Assembly: GCA_964648485.1 (NCBI GenBank)
Contig: CAZYOF010000013.1
Coordinates: 32,058 to 96,057 of the forward strand
From: DAIOEK01 sp964648485
Lineage (GTDB): Bacteria; Chloroflexota; Anaerolineae; Anaerolineales; Anaerolineaceae
Reading direction: 5' to 3'
Length of the DNA: 64,000 nt
The translations under genes and the position numbers were made by a program. The notes beneath the pieces were generated by a model. That model searched no databases. It was not told the origin of the DNA and saw only the letters and a program-made list of their open reading frames with translations. Below, one piece after another: positions 25,786 through 34,447 of this stretch. The number at the start of each line of letters is the position of its first letter. The first letter of the stretch is position 1.

Positions 25786-25849
25786 CCATATTGTCTGTGA
25801 ATCTTTTCCAATATTTATGTATCTGGAATAGGTTTTCGAGGTATTTTTA

Positions 25850-26704
25850 CTAATTCTTAATCAACGGATCATCTAATTGAATACTTTTTTCGCGAAAATG
25901 TTCCAGAAATGCAAGTTTTATCGATCTCTGATATTCTGTTGGAATGATTTGAACGATTTTCCGCATTATCCGTTTATGTTTTACGCTTCTTGGGTTTGAA
26001 TTCTGGATTTCTTCTTGAAGGATAAAACTGGTTTCGACGGGAGATACCTTGAAGAACTTTTGCATCAAGCTGAGCAGTTCAGGATGATGTGGTGCAGATA
26101 TTTCGAGCATGGATGGACGGATGATATTCAAAATGGCTGGAACATTCCGGTCACCTGTTTCTTCCAGGTATTCGGCGAGTGCAAGGTAACCCTGTCCCAG
26201 ATAAAGCTCATTACGATCTGTAATCCAGCTTCGAATCAGATCCAGCCAGATGGTAAATTTTTCACGGCGCAGGCGGAAAAGACCATCGGTAACCAGAACT
26301 TTCCGGATTGCAGGTTCATCTTCTTCGCTGAACCATTTCTGGTAGGTATCGAGCACTGGCTGGTAAGGATCCACCACGGTTCTCCCCAATAGAAAAACCG
26401 CCAGTTTTTTCTCTTCGAGCGATGCACCATTCCAGAGCAGATTTGCCAGCCGGAGGGAGTCTTCTTGCGGGTAGCTTCTTGCCTGTGATTGCAAATCTTT
26501 TTCAATCTGCCAGAGGACCCTTTCCGGCAGGTGATAACTGGCGAGTAATTTTCCCGTCAGCGTGTTGTTGCCTGCCCGGAAGGTTCGGTTGCTGTAAAAC
26601 TCAAACAGTTCTAAAAGGTCGTGTAAAAATTCTTCCGGTTGGATGAATTTTCCAGCCAGGTTGGCTGATTGCAGTTTGAGTTTTTCCAGATATATTGCCG
26701 GCAT
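25850..26704 (-). CDS. helical-repeat (HEAT/AlkD-like) hypothetical protein
   Basis: This 284-residue, almost entirely alpha-helical protein has no signal peptide or TM segment. Segments such as DSLRLANLLWNGASLEEKKLAVFLLGRT and DEPAIRKVLVTDGLFRLRREK are spaced like the helices of HEAT-type or AlkD-like solenoids. I see no catalytic AlkD signature. The ATG lies 3 nt after the proS stop, so translation is coupled. It is the last gene of the MazG-LOG-proS operon. A DNA- or tRNA-related scaffold role would be speculation. Confidence 0.6.
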   Translation of the reverse strand: MPAIYLEKLKLQSANLAGKFIQPEEFLHDLLELFEFYSNRTFRAGNNTLTGKLLASYHLPERVLWQIEKDLQSQARSYPQEDSLRLANLLWNGASLEEKKLAVFLLGRTVVDPYQPVLDTYQKWFSEEDEPAIRKVLVTDGLFRLRREKFTIWLDLIRSWITDRNELYLGQGYLALAEYLEETGDRNVPAILNIIRPSMLEISAPHHPELLSLMQKFFKVSPVETSFILQEEIQNSNPRSVKHKRIMRKIVQIIPTEYQRSIKLAFLEHFREKSIQLDDPLIKN

Positions 26705-26707
26705 TAT

Positions 26708-28141
26708 TTAATAAGATTTGGCAAAATAAACCTTATATTCGGCTGGTTTACCGCAGACGATGCATTTTCCGGGTGTTCTATCCTGATCCATCGGAATGCA
26801 GCGGGTGGTGGCTTTGGTATCTTCTTTTACCTTGGTCTCGCAAGCCGCATCACCGCACCAGTAACTGTATGCCCAGCCGTTTTCAACTACTTTCTTTAAT
26901 TCTTCGTAATCTTTTGGATTATGAATATTGGCATCACGGAATTCGGTTGCCTTCCGCAGCATATTGGTATGGATATCTTTTAATAGCTGAGGGATAAAGC
27001 CAGCCAGTGCATCCTGCTCTATGAATTGTTTACCATCTCTACCCGGAATATCACGACGGGCAACTGCGGCGCTTCCTTTCTCTACATCTTTGGGTCCGAC
27101 TTCGATGCGAACCGGAACACCGCGCATCTCCCAGTCATTAAACTTAAACCCGGGAGTGACTTCTGTGCGATCATCGACCTTAATGCGGATATCCCCCAGC
27201 ATGGCGCGAATCTTATCCACGACCGGCATGACTTTTGATTTCTCTTCATCATTTTTAAAAATGGGCACAATGACCACCTGAATGGGTGCGAGTCGCGGAG
27301 GCAGTACCAACCCCTGGTCATCGCCGTGTGTCATGATGATTGCCCCGACAAAGCGGGTGGAAAGTCCCCACGATGTAGTCCAGCAGTATTGCAGCTCATT
27401 GTTCTGGTCGAGGTACTGAATGTTGAAGGCTTTCGCAAAATTTTGCCCGAGGTTGTGGCTGGTACCAGATTGGAGTGCTTTGGTATCACCCATCATGGCT
27501 TCGATGGTGTAGCTACGGGCAGCCCCGGCAAATTTCTCTGCCATGCTTTTCATTCCCGGCAGCACGGGTACGGCTGCTTCATTAACAGCAAAGTCGGTGT
27601 ACACATCCAGCATGCGGCGGGTTTCCTCTTCCGCTTCCTGCTCTGTGGCGTGGGCTGTATGACCTTCCTGCCAGAAAAATTCAAGGGTACGGAGGAAGAG
27701 CCGGGTGCGTAATTCCCAACGAACTACATTCGCCCATTGGTTGATCAGTACAGGCAGGTCACGGTAGCTCTTAATCCATTTACTGTACATATATCCGATG
27801 ACTGTCTCAGAGGTGGGGCGGACGACGAGAGGCTCTTCCAGTTTTTCTCCGCCCCCAATGGTGACAACAGCCAGTTCAGGGGAGAAGCCTTCTACGTGTT
27901 CCTTCTCTTTTTCTAAAAAACTCATGGGGATGAAGAGCGGGAAAGCAGCATTCACATGACCGGTCGCCTTGAAGCGCTTATCCAGCGCAGATTGGATGTT
28001 TTCCCAGAGCGCCCAGCCGTAGGGACGGACGACCATGCATCCGCGTACCGGGGCGTAATCTGCCATTTCAGTACGTTGAATGACCTGGTTGTACCATTCT
28101 GAATAATTTTCTGAACGGGTGGGGAGTTTTTCTTCAGCCAT
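26708..28141 (-). CDS. proS: prolyl-tRNA synthetase, archaeal/eukaryotic type
   Basis: Class II aminoacyl-tRNA synthetase of 477 residues. Motif 2 and 3 regions are visible (VRWELRTRLFLRTLEFFWQEGHT; SWGLSTRFVGAIIMTHGD). The protein lacks the ~180-residue editing insertion of the bacterial ProRS. It has the C-terminal zinc-binding extension with C-x4-C and C-x2-C pairs (CGDAACE, CIVCGKP) and ends in Tyr, as in archaeal and eukaryotic-type ProRS (ProS type 3). This form occurs in several bacterial groups by ancient transfer. It sits between LOG and HEAT-like genes with 2-3 nt gaps. Confidence 0.94.
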   Translation of the reverse strand: MAEEKLPTRSENYSEWYNQVIQRTEMADYAPVRGCMVVRPYGWALWENIQSALDKRFKATGHVNAAFPLFIPMSFLEKEKEHVEGFSPELAVVTIGGGEKLEEPLVVRPTSETVIGYMYSKWIKSYRDLPVLINQWANVVRWELRTRLFLRTLEFFWQEGHTAHATEQEAEEETRRMLDVYTDFAVNEAAVPVLPGMKSMAEKFAGAARSYTIEAMMGDTKALQSGTSHNLGQNFAKAFNIQYLDQNNELQYCWTTSWGLSTRFVGAIIMTHGDDQGLVLPPRLAPIQVVIVPIFKNDEEKSKVMPVVDKIRAMLGDIRIKVDDRTEVTPGFKFNDWEMRGVPVRIEVGPKDVEKGSAAVARRDIPGRDGKQFIEQDALAGFIPQLLKDIHTNMLRKATEFRDANIHNPKDYEELKKVVENGWAYSYWCGDAACETKVKEDTKATTRCIPMDQDRTPGKCIVCGKPAEYKVYFAKSY

Positions 28142-28143
28142 GT

Positions 28144-28713
28144 TTAATTCCTGCTTTCATTCAAAGGTTTCTTTGTAAGAGTGTAATCAGCTATCTGATT
28201 GAAAGCAGAGATTGCATCAGGAGAAAAATGGATCCACTTGAGATCATCTGCCCGCATATAGCTGGATTGTTCTTTGTTTAATGTATTCATGATAGTGCTC
28301 CATCCATCCCCAACCAATATCAACGGTTTAGGCGGGATGGAGTTGATTCCGATACTATTCCACATCACCGTGATCTCAGCCAGGGTGCCAATACCTCCCG
28401 GCATGGCAATAGCGCCATCACAAATCTCGACCAAATGCCATAAGCGGTCTTTTAATGAGGGGAAGTTGCGCACTTCAGTCACCCACTCATTGGCGCCGGA
28501 TGGTCGGAGGTTATTCAATTCATCACAGGTGACTCCGATGACATGTCCGCCGTTTTCAGCTGCACCGCGTGAGATCGCTTCCATTACACCCATGTATCCG
28601 CCTGTAGCCACGGTCCATCCGGCTTGCGCGGCGATTTTTCCCAAATGGCGGCAGGATTCATATACCGGGCTACCAGGTTGAGGGGAGGATCCTCCAAAAA
28701 CGGTCAGTATCAT
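28144..28713 (-). CDS. LOG-family (TIGR00730-like) protein
   Basis: This 189-residue SLOG-superfamily protein contains FGGSSPQPGSPVY at the N-terminus, TGGYMGVMEAISRGA and the active-site motif MPGGIGTLAEI with the catalytic Glu. Relatives include cytokinin-activating 5'-monophosphate phosphoribohydrolases (LOG) and nucleotide-binding DprA-like proteins. A nucleotide 5'-monophosphate nucleosidase activity is likely from the complete motif. It overlaps the MazG-like gene by 4 nt; both may serve nucleotide housekeeping. Confidence 0.85.
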   Translation of the reverse strand: MILTVFGGSSPQPGSPVYESCRHLGKIAAQAGWTVATGGYMGVMEAISRGAAENGGHVIGVTCDELNNLRPSGANEWVTEVRNFPSLKDRLWHLVEICDGAIAMPGGIGTLAEITVMWNSIGINSIPPKPLILVGDGWSTIMNTLNKEQSSYMRADDLKWIHFSPDAISAFNQIADYTLTKKPLNESRN

Positions 28714-29030
28714 TTGGATGTGTCCTCCGCTGAATCCCAGGTGCGGGACTGGTTTACTTCAATTTTTTTCAGAATGGCTTCTTCGAGGTCAATTCCGCTT
28801 ACATATGCCAGTTGAAGCAGATATAGTGAAACATCCGCCAACTCAGAGGCAAGGTCATCTCTATTTTGGATATTTTCACCCCACTGAAAATGTTCGAGTA
28901 CTTCGGCTGCTTCCAGAGACAGCGATATTGCCAGATTGCGTGGCAACTGCGGACGCAGGCTGTCTTTCTCATACCAGCCTTTGCTCTGAACAAGGTGATT
29001 CATCTTTTTTGTGAGTTCTTTAATATCCAT
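28710..29030 (-). CDS. MazG-like nucleotide pyrophosphohydrolase
   Basis: A 106-residue all-alpha NTP pyrophosphatase of the MazG/RS21-C6 type. The metal-binding helices are visible as LSLEAAEVLEHFQW (ExxE) and ELADVSLYLLQLA (ExxD). Such enzymes remove non-canonical (d)NTPs. It is the first gene of the operon MazG-LOG-proS-HEAT. A TATAAT lies 26 nt upstream of the ATG and AGGG is present in the short leader. Confidence 0.85.
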   Translation of the reverse strand: MDIKELTKKMNHLVQSKGWYEKDSLRPQLPRNLAISLSLEAAEVLEHFQWGENIQNRDDLASELADVSLYLLQLAYVSGIDLEEAILKKIEVNQSRTWDSAEDTSK

Positions 29031-29210
29031 AGATTGCCCTGGCGTGAATTCAGTAAATTATACAATAAATCAGCGCTGAACCCGACGGCAATATGAATCA
29101 TGGAAATAAATCACCAGCCGGCAGCTTCAATTGATGAAATATTTACCCGATATTTTATTTTTGCGGATACAATTACTACCAAGATTCATAAAAGCAAATT
29201 TTGAGGCATA

Positions 29211-30452
29211 TTGACCGCACACCCATTATTCACCGCCATCCGCAGCTTCAGGGGGAATGCCAGATCAGCCGTACTGACTGAACCATTTTGGGGTATTCCA
29301 TATAATTTATTTATTTCCTATCTTTCAATATACATGCTTGCACTTGGATTAAATGATAGCCAGGTGGGGTTGGTGGCAAGTATCGGTCTGGCAGTTCAAA
29401 TTCTTACTGCCTGGCTGGCTGGCGCAATAACCGACAAATTGGGAAGAAGGTTAACCACCCTTATCTTTGATATTCTTGCCTGGACTGTGCCATGCCTGAT
29501 CTGGGCGGCTTCTCAAAACTTCCTCTGGTTTGTTGTTGCTGCCATTATGAACAGCTTCTGGCGGGTGGGCATGAATTCCTGGCCGCTGCTGTTGGCTGAA
29601 GATACCGATCCTGTTCTGCTGGTGGATATCTACTCATGGATCTATATCTTTGCGGTAAGCTCATCCCTGGTAACGCCCATTACCGGATTACTGGTTCAAC
29701 AATTTACACTCGTGCCTGCCTTGCGGATTGTATTTATTGCCAGCGCTGTGATCATGACCGGTAAATTCCTGGCACAATACCTGCTTTCCCGTGAAACAGA
29801 GCATGGAAAATTGCGGATTCTGGAGACACAGAACCAGAACTTCTTCTCACTGCTGGCTGGATACAACCTGGTATTCAGAAAAATGATGACCAGCCCTGAA
29901 ACCATGTTTACACTCGGGATAGTCGTCATCAACACCATCTGTAACATGATCAGCAATACTTTCTGGTCCATCCTGGTCACCCAGAAATTACTACTGCCGC
30001 CCGAATGGATTTCTGTTTTTCCATTTGCCAGGGCAGTTTTCATATTATTCTTTTTCTTCGCGATTCTCCCTCTAATAGAGAAGCTGCCTTTTCGCGTGCC
30101 AATGATAGCAGCCTACGCCGGATTTTTCCTCAGCCAACTGATGCTGGTTTCGATGCAAGAATTGAATTATGGGCTGCTGGTACTCAGCGTTTTTCTCGAA
30201 GCGTGCAGCTACGCCTGTATCAATCCGCAAATTGACCGCTTGATGATCGTTGCCATCGAACCGCAGGAACGCGCCAGAATCATTTCCATCATCTGGGTGA
30301 TCGCTCTTCTGGCATCCACACCATTCGGGTGGATAGCCGGCGAGTTATCGCAGTTGAACCGGATATTACCTTTTGTACTGAGTATGGGTTTATTCAGCGC
30401 CGGAGGGATACTGGTTTATATTTCTACCAAAACCATTCCCGCGTTAAAATAA
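29211..30452 (+). CDS. MFS transporter
   Basis: This 413-residue polytopic membrane protein has about 12 hydrophobic segments in two halves. The cytoplasmic loop between helices 2 and 3 is AGAITDKLGRRLTTLIF, the MFS signature (GxxxDRxGRR type). The TTG start at 29211 follows GAGG at a short distance; no ATG near the N-terminus would keep the first helices. The substrate cannot be deduced. It is monocistronic, divergent from the MazG operon and convergent with the methyltransferase at 30528. Confidence 0.82.
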   Translation: MTAHPLFTAIRSFRGNARSAVLTEPFWGIPYNLFISYLSIYMLALGLNDSQVGLVASIGLAVQILTAWLAGAITDKLGRRLTTLIFDILAWTVPCLIWAASQNFLWFVVAAIMNSFWRVGMNSWPLLLAEDTDPVLLVDIYSWIYIFAVSSSLVTPITGLLVQQFTLVPALRIVFIASAVIMTGKFLAQYLLSRETEHGKLRILETQNQNFFSLLAGYNLVFRKMMTSPETMFTLGIVVINTICNMISNTFWSILVTQKLLLPPEWISVFPFARAVFILFFFFAILPLIEKLPFRVPMIAAYAGFFLSQLMLVSMQELNYGLLVLSVFLEACSYACINPQIDRLMIVAIEPQERARIISIIWVIALLASTPFGWIAGELSQLNRILPFVLSMGLFSAGGILVYISTKTIPALK

Positions 30453-30527
30453 ATATTCTAATTATGAGTATGCGTTCAAAAAAATCTTTTGGATCCACCC
30501 AGGGTTAAGTTAACGAATAATCCAATA

Positions 30528-31094
30528 CTAGAATTTTGAAAACCAGATCCAAACTGAAGCGCGTGAGCGATCCAAGCCTACTTCCTGTTTTATTAGATGC
30601 AAAAAGGTGGAAAATTCCTGTAAGTCAGAAGGAAAAATCCCGTGGTCTGAATTTTCTTTGCCTGACATACCATAGAGCATATAGGTTCCGTTTACATCCA
30701 GATGCTGGTCGATTTTTTTCTGATACAGGTTCCGTTCCTTCGTGGTCAGGTTGTGATAACAGCCCATATCGAGGATGAGGTTGAATTTTCCTGTAACAGC
30801 CTTCTGGCGGGTGACTGTATCCAGGTGGAATTGAGCTTTATCATCGACACCTGCCGACCTGGCTTTTCTTCTGGCTTTGATAATACTGACGGGTATAAAA
30901 TCAATGCCGATTGCATCCCAGCCATGCCGGGCTATGGTAATGACATTGGTACCGGTTCCGCAACCAAGATCGAGCGCCCTCCCCGGTGGATGACCGGCGA
31001 GAAAATCCAGCAGTTCCGGGGGGGAGATTCCGGTTTCCCACGGCGGGTTTCCAAGCGCTGCCAGGTTGAAGCGGATAAATTTTTGCAAGTTCAT
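30528..31094 (-). CDS. class I SAM-dependent methyltransferase
   Basis: A 188-residue enzyme with motif I RALDLGCGTGTNVITIARHG, an acidic motif II in AIGIDFIPVSI, and DMGCYHNLTTKER. The pattern resembles TehB- or thiopurine-methyltransferase-like small-molecule methylases. The start overlaps the CapA-like gene by 4 nt, so it depends on that transcript. The substrate is unknown. Confidence 0.8.
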   Translation of the reverse strand: MNLQKFIRFNLAALGNPPWETGISPPELLDFLAGHPPGRALDLGCGTGTNVITIARHGWDAIGIDFIPVSIIKARRKARSAGVDDKAQFHLDTVTRQKAVTGKFNLILDMGCYHNLTTKERNLYQKKIDQHLDVNGTYMLYGMSGKENSDHGIFPSDLQEFSTFLHLIKQEVGLDRSRASVWIWFSKF

Positions 31095-32779
31095 GGGTAT
31101 TCTGCCATCGCTGCCTGACTTGCATCGAAAACCATCTTCAGAAATTCACTCCGCTCTTCAGAAGTCATTTCTCGCGGTTGGGCATAATCTTCCAATATCC
31201 AGGTTGTTAGTTCAATGGAAAGCAAGTTACCCCGGTAAAAAGTATAACGGGTGATAAACTCATTGCGCGTGCCCTGTACCGGACGGTCCATCTGGTCGAA
31301 AAATAGATTACCGGGGCCATAATCAATAAAACCCTGGCTGGTAAACGCTTTTGGCTGGGGAAAGTGAGACTGGCTCCCCTGCACGATGGCGGCACCCGCA
31401 TTGGATAGCTGCTTAAATTCGCGCACCTGGTTTTCAGATAACAACATGTGATAATACTCGGCATGCTGTACGGTAACTACCGGAATGATGCCCTCCCGGC
31501 GTAAGCGCTTGATTTCAGCATCCAGGTATGCATAATCGCAAGCTGCTGCACCGGGTGAATTTACTGATGCCTGTGCAGAAGCTGGACCGGCGTAGTTACA
31601 TCCGAGGAAAGCGATCTGGTTCCCGTGGTGATTAAAAATTACTGGTTCCCGGGCAACTTCTGCATCGATCCCACCACCATACACCCTGATTCCAGCTTCT
31701 TTGTAAAGGTCCAGACTCAACAGGTAGGGTTTAAAACCCCAATCGAGATTATGATTTCCTGTCAACTCAACCACATCGGTTCCCACTTCTTTCAAGAGAT
31801 CCAGGTACTCGGGTCGGCTGCAAAAAATCATACTCCCCTGGAAAGGATTTCCCGGAGGACAATCAGGTGTAAATGATACCTCGTTACTGATGTGGGTAAT
31901 ATCTGCACTGCTGAGAATTTCTTTAACTTTCTCTGCCGGGTAGGTGATTCCTTTTGTATCCATTTTGTTGGCTGTCGCTCGGACCAGTGCGGTTGTACCC
32001 GTCATTACCAGCGTGGTCATTTGATTAATGTCATAGTTGGAAATGGGGACAGGATTAATAGCAGTCAGTTTCTGCACGGCAGCGGCATCTCCGGTAAAAC
32101 CAAACTGAACGGTTAATGGATATTCAGTGGCAGAAAAATATTTTTCGAGAGGGGAAAACCCATCGAGAGATAGAACTTTCCAACGCGGATTCAATTCATC
32201 AAAAGGCAGAATGGATACAACCAGTGGATCTTCCGGGGTAACCTGTGGTGAACCTTCCGGCTCCATGATTATGACTGAATTTTTGGATGGATCTCCCCAG
32301 CGGCGGGAGAATAATCCAATGTCCTCCTGAGAAATATGAATCATCATTGAACTGTTTTTACCATTCCAGGCATCCATGATTTCACGGGAAGTTATCGTAT
32401 CACGGGTGGTAAAAAATGGTACCGCGATTACATATACCCGGAGAACATTACCACCGGATGGCACCTCAGAAAATTGGACAGGAGCTTCTTCTTCCGATGA
32501 TCTGGTGTATGAGTCAGGAATTTTGATCTCTTTGCTGACCTGGGGCGGCACAATTGGATCCATAAATAACGGGATTGGAACAAACTCGGGTGTCGGAGTA
32601 ATCTCTCTGGTGGGGGTGGTTCCAAAGGTTTTTGTTGGTTTGGGATTTTCTAATTTCATCTCAGAAGATGAAGGTTGATTCGATGAGTAATATGCGCACC
32701 CGGATAAGGGCAACAAGATTTGGGTACAGAATAAAAAGGTGAAAATGGTTTTATTACAGCAAGCAGGCATATGATTCAT
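31091..32779 (-). CDS. CapA-family metallophosphatase-like lipoprotein
   Basis: This 562-residue exported protein starts with a signal peptide ending in lipobox LSGC. A Pro/Thr-rich stretch and a ~200-residue N-terminal region precede the CapA/PgsA domain. The calcineurin-like metal site of the family is represented by VVELTGNHNLDWGF, FLGCNYAGPA, VTVQHAEYYHML and GSQSHFPQ. Family members work in poly-gamma-glutamate capsule synthesis or hydrolysis, but single copies without capB/capC, as here, are common and their role is not established. The start may be 9 nt further in. A TATAAT lies ~25 nt before the ATG. Confidence 0.82.
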   Translation of the reverse strand: MNHMPACCNKTIFTFLFCTQILLPLSGCAYYSSNQPSSSEMKLENPKPTKTFGTTPTREITPTPEFVPIPLFMDPIVPPQVSKEIKIPDSYTRSSEEEAPVQFSEVPSGGNVLRVYVIAVPFFTTRDTITSREIMDAWNGKNSSMMIHISQEDIGLFSRRWGDPSKNSVIIMEPEGSPQVTPEDPLVVSILPFDELNPRWKVLSLDGFSPLEKYFSATEYPLTVQFGFTGDAAAVQKLTAINPVPISNYDINQMTTLVMTGTTALVRATANKMDTKGITYPAEKVKEILSSADITHISNEVSFTPDCPPGNPFQGSMIFCSRPEYLDLLKEVGTDVVELTGNHNLDWGFKPYLLSLDLYKEAGIRVYGGGIDAEVAREPVIFNHHGNQIAFLGCNYAGPASAQASVNSPGAAACDYAYLDAEIKRLRREGIIPVVTVQHAEYYHMLLSENQVREFKQLSNAGAAIVQGSQSHFPQPKAFTSQGFIDYGPGNLFFDQMDRPVQGTRNEFITRYTFYRGNLLSIELTTWILEDYAQPREMTSEERSEFLKMVFDASQAAMAEYP

Positions 32780-32883
32780 GAACCAGATTTAAGATAACTA
32801 GAATTATAGACCCGCCATTGAAAATGTGATAATCCAAAAATTTTTCCTGTAATTTTCCAGATTTCCTGAATTGTTTGTCCAGC

Positions 32884-32911
32884 TTGACTTTCAAGGGGGA
32901 AAGACTAAAAT
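32884..32911 (+). promoter_or_regulatory. promoter of the riboswitch-eno transcript
   Basis: TTGACT (32884-32889) and TAAAAT (32906-32911) are spaced by 16 nt. The predicted start near 32917-32919 coincides with the 5' edge of the fluoride aptamer, which supports both calls. Confidence 0.7.
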
Positions 32912-32916
32912 ATATT

Positions 32917-32980
32917 AGCGATGAAGCTCGCTAGGGAAAAATCGAACTGCCTATAGAAGGCTGATAGCTTCTATCAGGAA
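32917..32980 (+). ncRNA. fluoride riboswitch (crcB motif) upstream of eno
   Basis: The RNA matches the crcB-motif consensus in order. AGCG-AUGAAGCU-CGCU comes first (AGCG 32917-32920 pairs CGCU 32929-32932, with GAUG inside). An A-rich joining segment follows, then AACUGCC-loop-GGCUGAU (GCC 32949-32951 with GGC 32959-32961), then AGCUUCUAUC. The key long-range helix is GAAGCU (32923-32928) with AGCUUC (32966-32971). Compared with the well-studied Thermotoga petrophila aptamer, the paired positions differ but stay complementary. It controls enolase, a fluoride-inhibited enzyme and a known target gene of this class. Expected behaviour: fluoride binding stabilises the aptamer, blocks the terminator and turns eno expression up. 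Confidence 0.9.
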
Positions 32981-33009
32981 ATACCCAAGATAGAAGCTAT
33001 TTATTTTAT
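32964..33009 (+). terminator. terminator expression platform of the eno riboswitch
   Basis: AUAGCUUCUAUC (32964-32975) and GAUAGAAGCUAU (32989-33000) form a perfect 12-bp hairpin followed by TTATTTTAT. The 5' arm includes AGCUUC, the same six bases needed for the aptamer helix with GAAGCU. GAAGCU is repeated in the 3' arm (32994-32999), so the two structures are mutually exclusive. Confidence 0.85.
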
Positions 33010-33045
33010 ATAGCACTTATTTTCATAAGAAGGAGAGTATTTGAT

Positions 33046-34326
33046 ATGACAACCATTGATTTTGTACACGCTCGCGAAATTCTAGATTCACGGGGTAATC
33101 CAACCGTAGAAGTGGAAGTAGCACTTGAAAGTGGCGCTTTTGGCCGGGCTGCTGTACCATCTGGCGCTTCGACTGGTATTCATGAAGCGCTTGAATTACG
33201 AGATGAAGATAAATCCCGTTATAGCGGCAAAGGTGTTCTGAAAGCGGTTGGGCATGTAAAAAATGAAATTGCGCAAGCCATCATCGGAATGGACGCGCTC
33301 GACCAATCTGCCGTCGATAAAGCCATGCTTGACCTGGACGGCACCCCGAACAAAAGTAAATTTGGGGCAAATGCAATTTTAGGGGTGAGTCTTGCAGTTG
33401 CACGTGCAGCCGCTGATGCATTAGGACTACCCCTATACCGGTATCTGGGCGGAGTCACCGCCAAGCTTCTCCCTGTCCCCATGTTCAATATTCTTAATGG
33501 GGGTGTGCATGCGAACTGGCAGGGTACCGATTTCCAGGAGTTTATGATTGCTCCGGTTGGTGCTCCGAACTTTCGAGAGGCAGTACGTTGGGGAAGCGAA
33601 GTGTATCATACCCTCAAAGGTGTTTTGAAAAGTGGCGGATATACTACCGGTGTGGGTGATGAAGGTGGATTTGTTCCGGCATTAAAGAAAAACGAAGAGG
33701 CTGTGGAAGTAATTTTAAAAGCCATTGAAAAAGCCGGATATAAACCGGGTGAGCAAATTGCAGTTGCACTGGATCCTGCTTCCAGCGGATTCTTTGAGGA
33801 TGGTCTCTATAACCTGCGTACTGAAGGCCGAAAGGTTAATGCAGAAGAAATGGTAGCCCTGTATGCGGAATGGGTTAAGAAGTACCCGATCGTGGTTCTT
33901 GAAGATGGTATGGCAGAAGATGACTGGCAGGGATGGAAACTGCTTAACCAGAGCATCGGGGATCGGGTCGAACTGGTAGGCGATGATCTATTTGTCACTA
34001 ATGTAGAACGTCTTTCGAGAGGTATTAGAGAAGGTGTTGCAAACGCAGTTTTAATTAAACTAAACCAGATAGGTACTCTGAGTGAAACCATTGATACGAT
34101 TGAAATGGCCAGGAAGGCTGGCTGGGGTTCAATGGTATCGCACCGCTCAGGAGAAACCGTTGATAGTTTCATTGCAGATTTCACGGTTGCCATGTCCACC
34201 GGACACCTGAAAACCGGTGCTCCCTGCAGAGGGGAACGTCTGGAAAAATACAACCAGCTGATGCGCATTGAAGAAGAGTTAGGTGATGCCGCAGTTTATG
34301 CCGGACGGAAAGCATTTGTTCGATAA
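33046..34326 (+). CDS. eno: enolase
   Basis: Enolase converts 2-phosphoglycerate to phosphoenolpyruvate in glycolysis. The 426-residue sequence is complete, with SGASTGIHEALELRD (mobile loop), GDEGGFVPAL (catalytic Glu region), EDGMAEDDWQGW and GDDLFVTNVERL (Mg ligands), the family signature LIKLNQIGTLSETI (catalytic Lys) and SHRSGETVDSFIADF. GAAGGAGAG lies 7-8 nt before the ATG. Known biochemistry: fluoride with phosphate and Mg inhibits enolase, which explains control by the fluoride riboswitch directly upstream. Confidence 0.97.
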   Translation: MTTIDFVHAREILDSRGNPTVEVEVALESGAFGRAAVPSGASTGIHEALELRDEDKSRYSGKGVLKAVGHVKNEIAQAIIGMDALDQSAVDKAMLDLDGTPNKSKFGANAILGVSLAVARAAADALGLPLYRYLGGVTAKLLPVPMFNILNGGVHANWQGTDFQEFMIAPVGAPNFREAVRWGSEVYHTLKGVLKSGGYTTGVGDEGGFVPALKKNEEAVEVILKAIEKAGYKPGEQIAVALDPASSGFFEDGLYNLRTEGRKVNAEEMVALYAEWVKKYPIVVLEDGMAEDDWQGWKLLNQSIGDRVELVGDDLFVTNVERLSRGIREGVANAVLIKLNQIGTLSETIDTIEMARKAGWGSMVSHRSGETVDSFIADFTVAMSTGHLKTGAPCRGERLEKYNQLMRIEEELGDAAVYAGRKAFVR

Positions 34327-34344
34327 GATTTGTTACAAGTATCA

Positions 34345-34369
34345 GGGCGGGGTAATCCCCGCCCTTTTT
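34345..34369 (+). terminator. intrinsic terminator of eno
   Basis: GGGCGGGG (34345-34352) pairs with CCCCGCCC (34357-34364) around TAAT and is followed by TTTTT. It lies 20 nt after the eno stop and ~80 nt before the end of the convergent MutS-like operon. Confidence 0.9.
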
Positions 34370-34447
34370 ATATCTTTTTCATAATTTTTAATAACAATTC
34401 GGGTGTTTATTTAATGATAAAACCCATGCGCGATGAAAAGTATGGAT

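Noticed and set aside
25699..25790. rpsO leader as a defined S15-binding regulatory RNA
   Set aside because: The length is suitable, but I could not fold it into any of the known S15-binding structures, so only the -10 box is reported.
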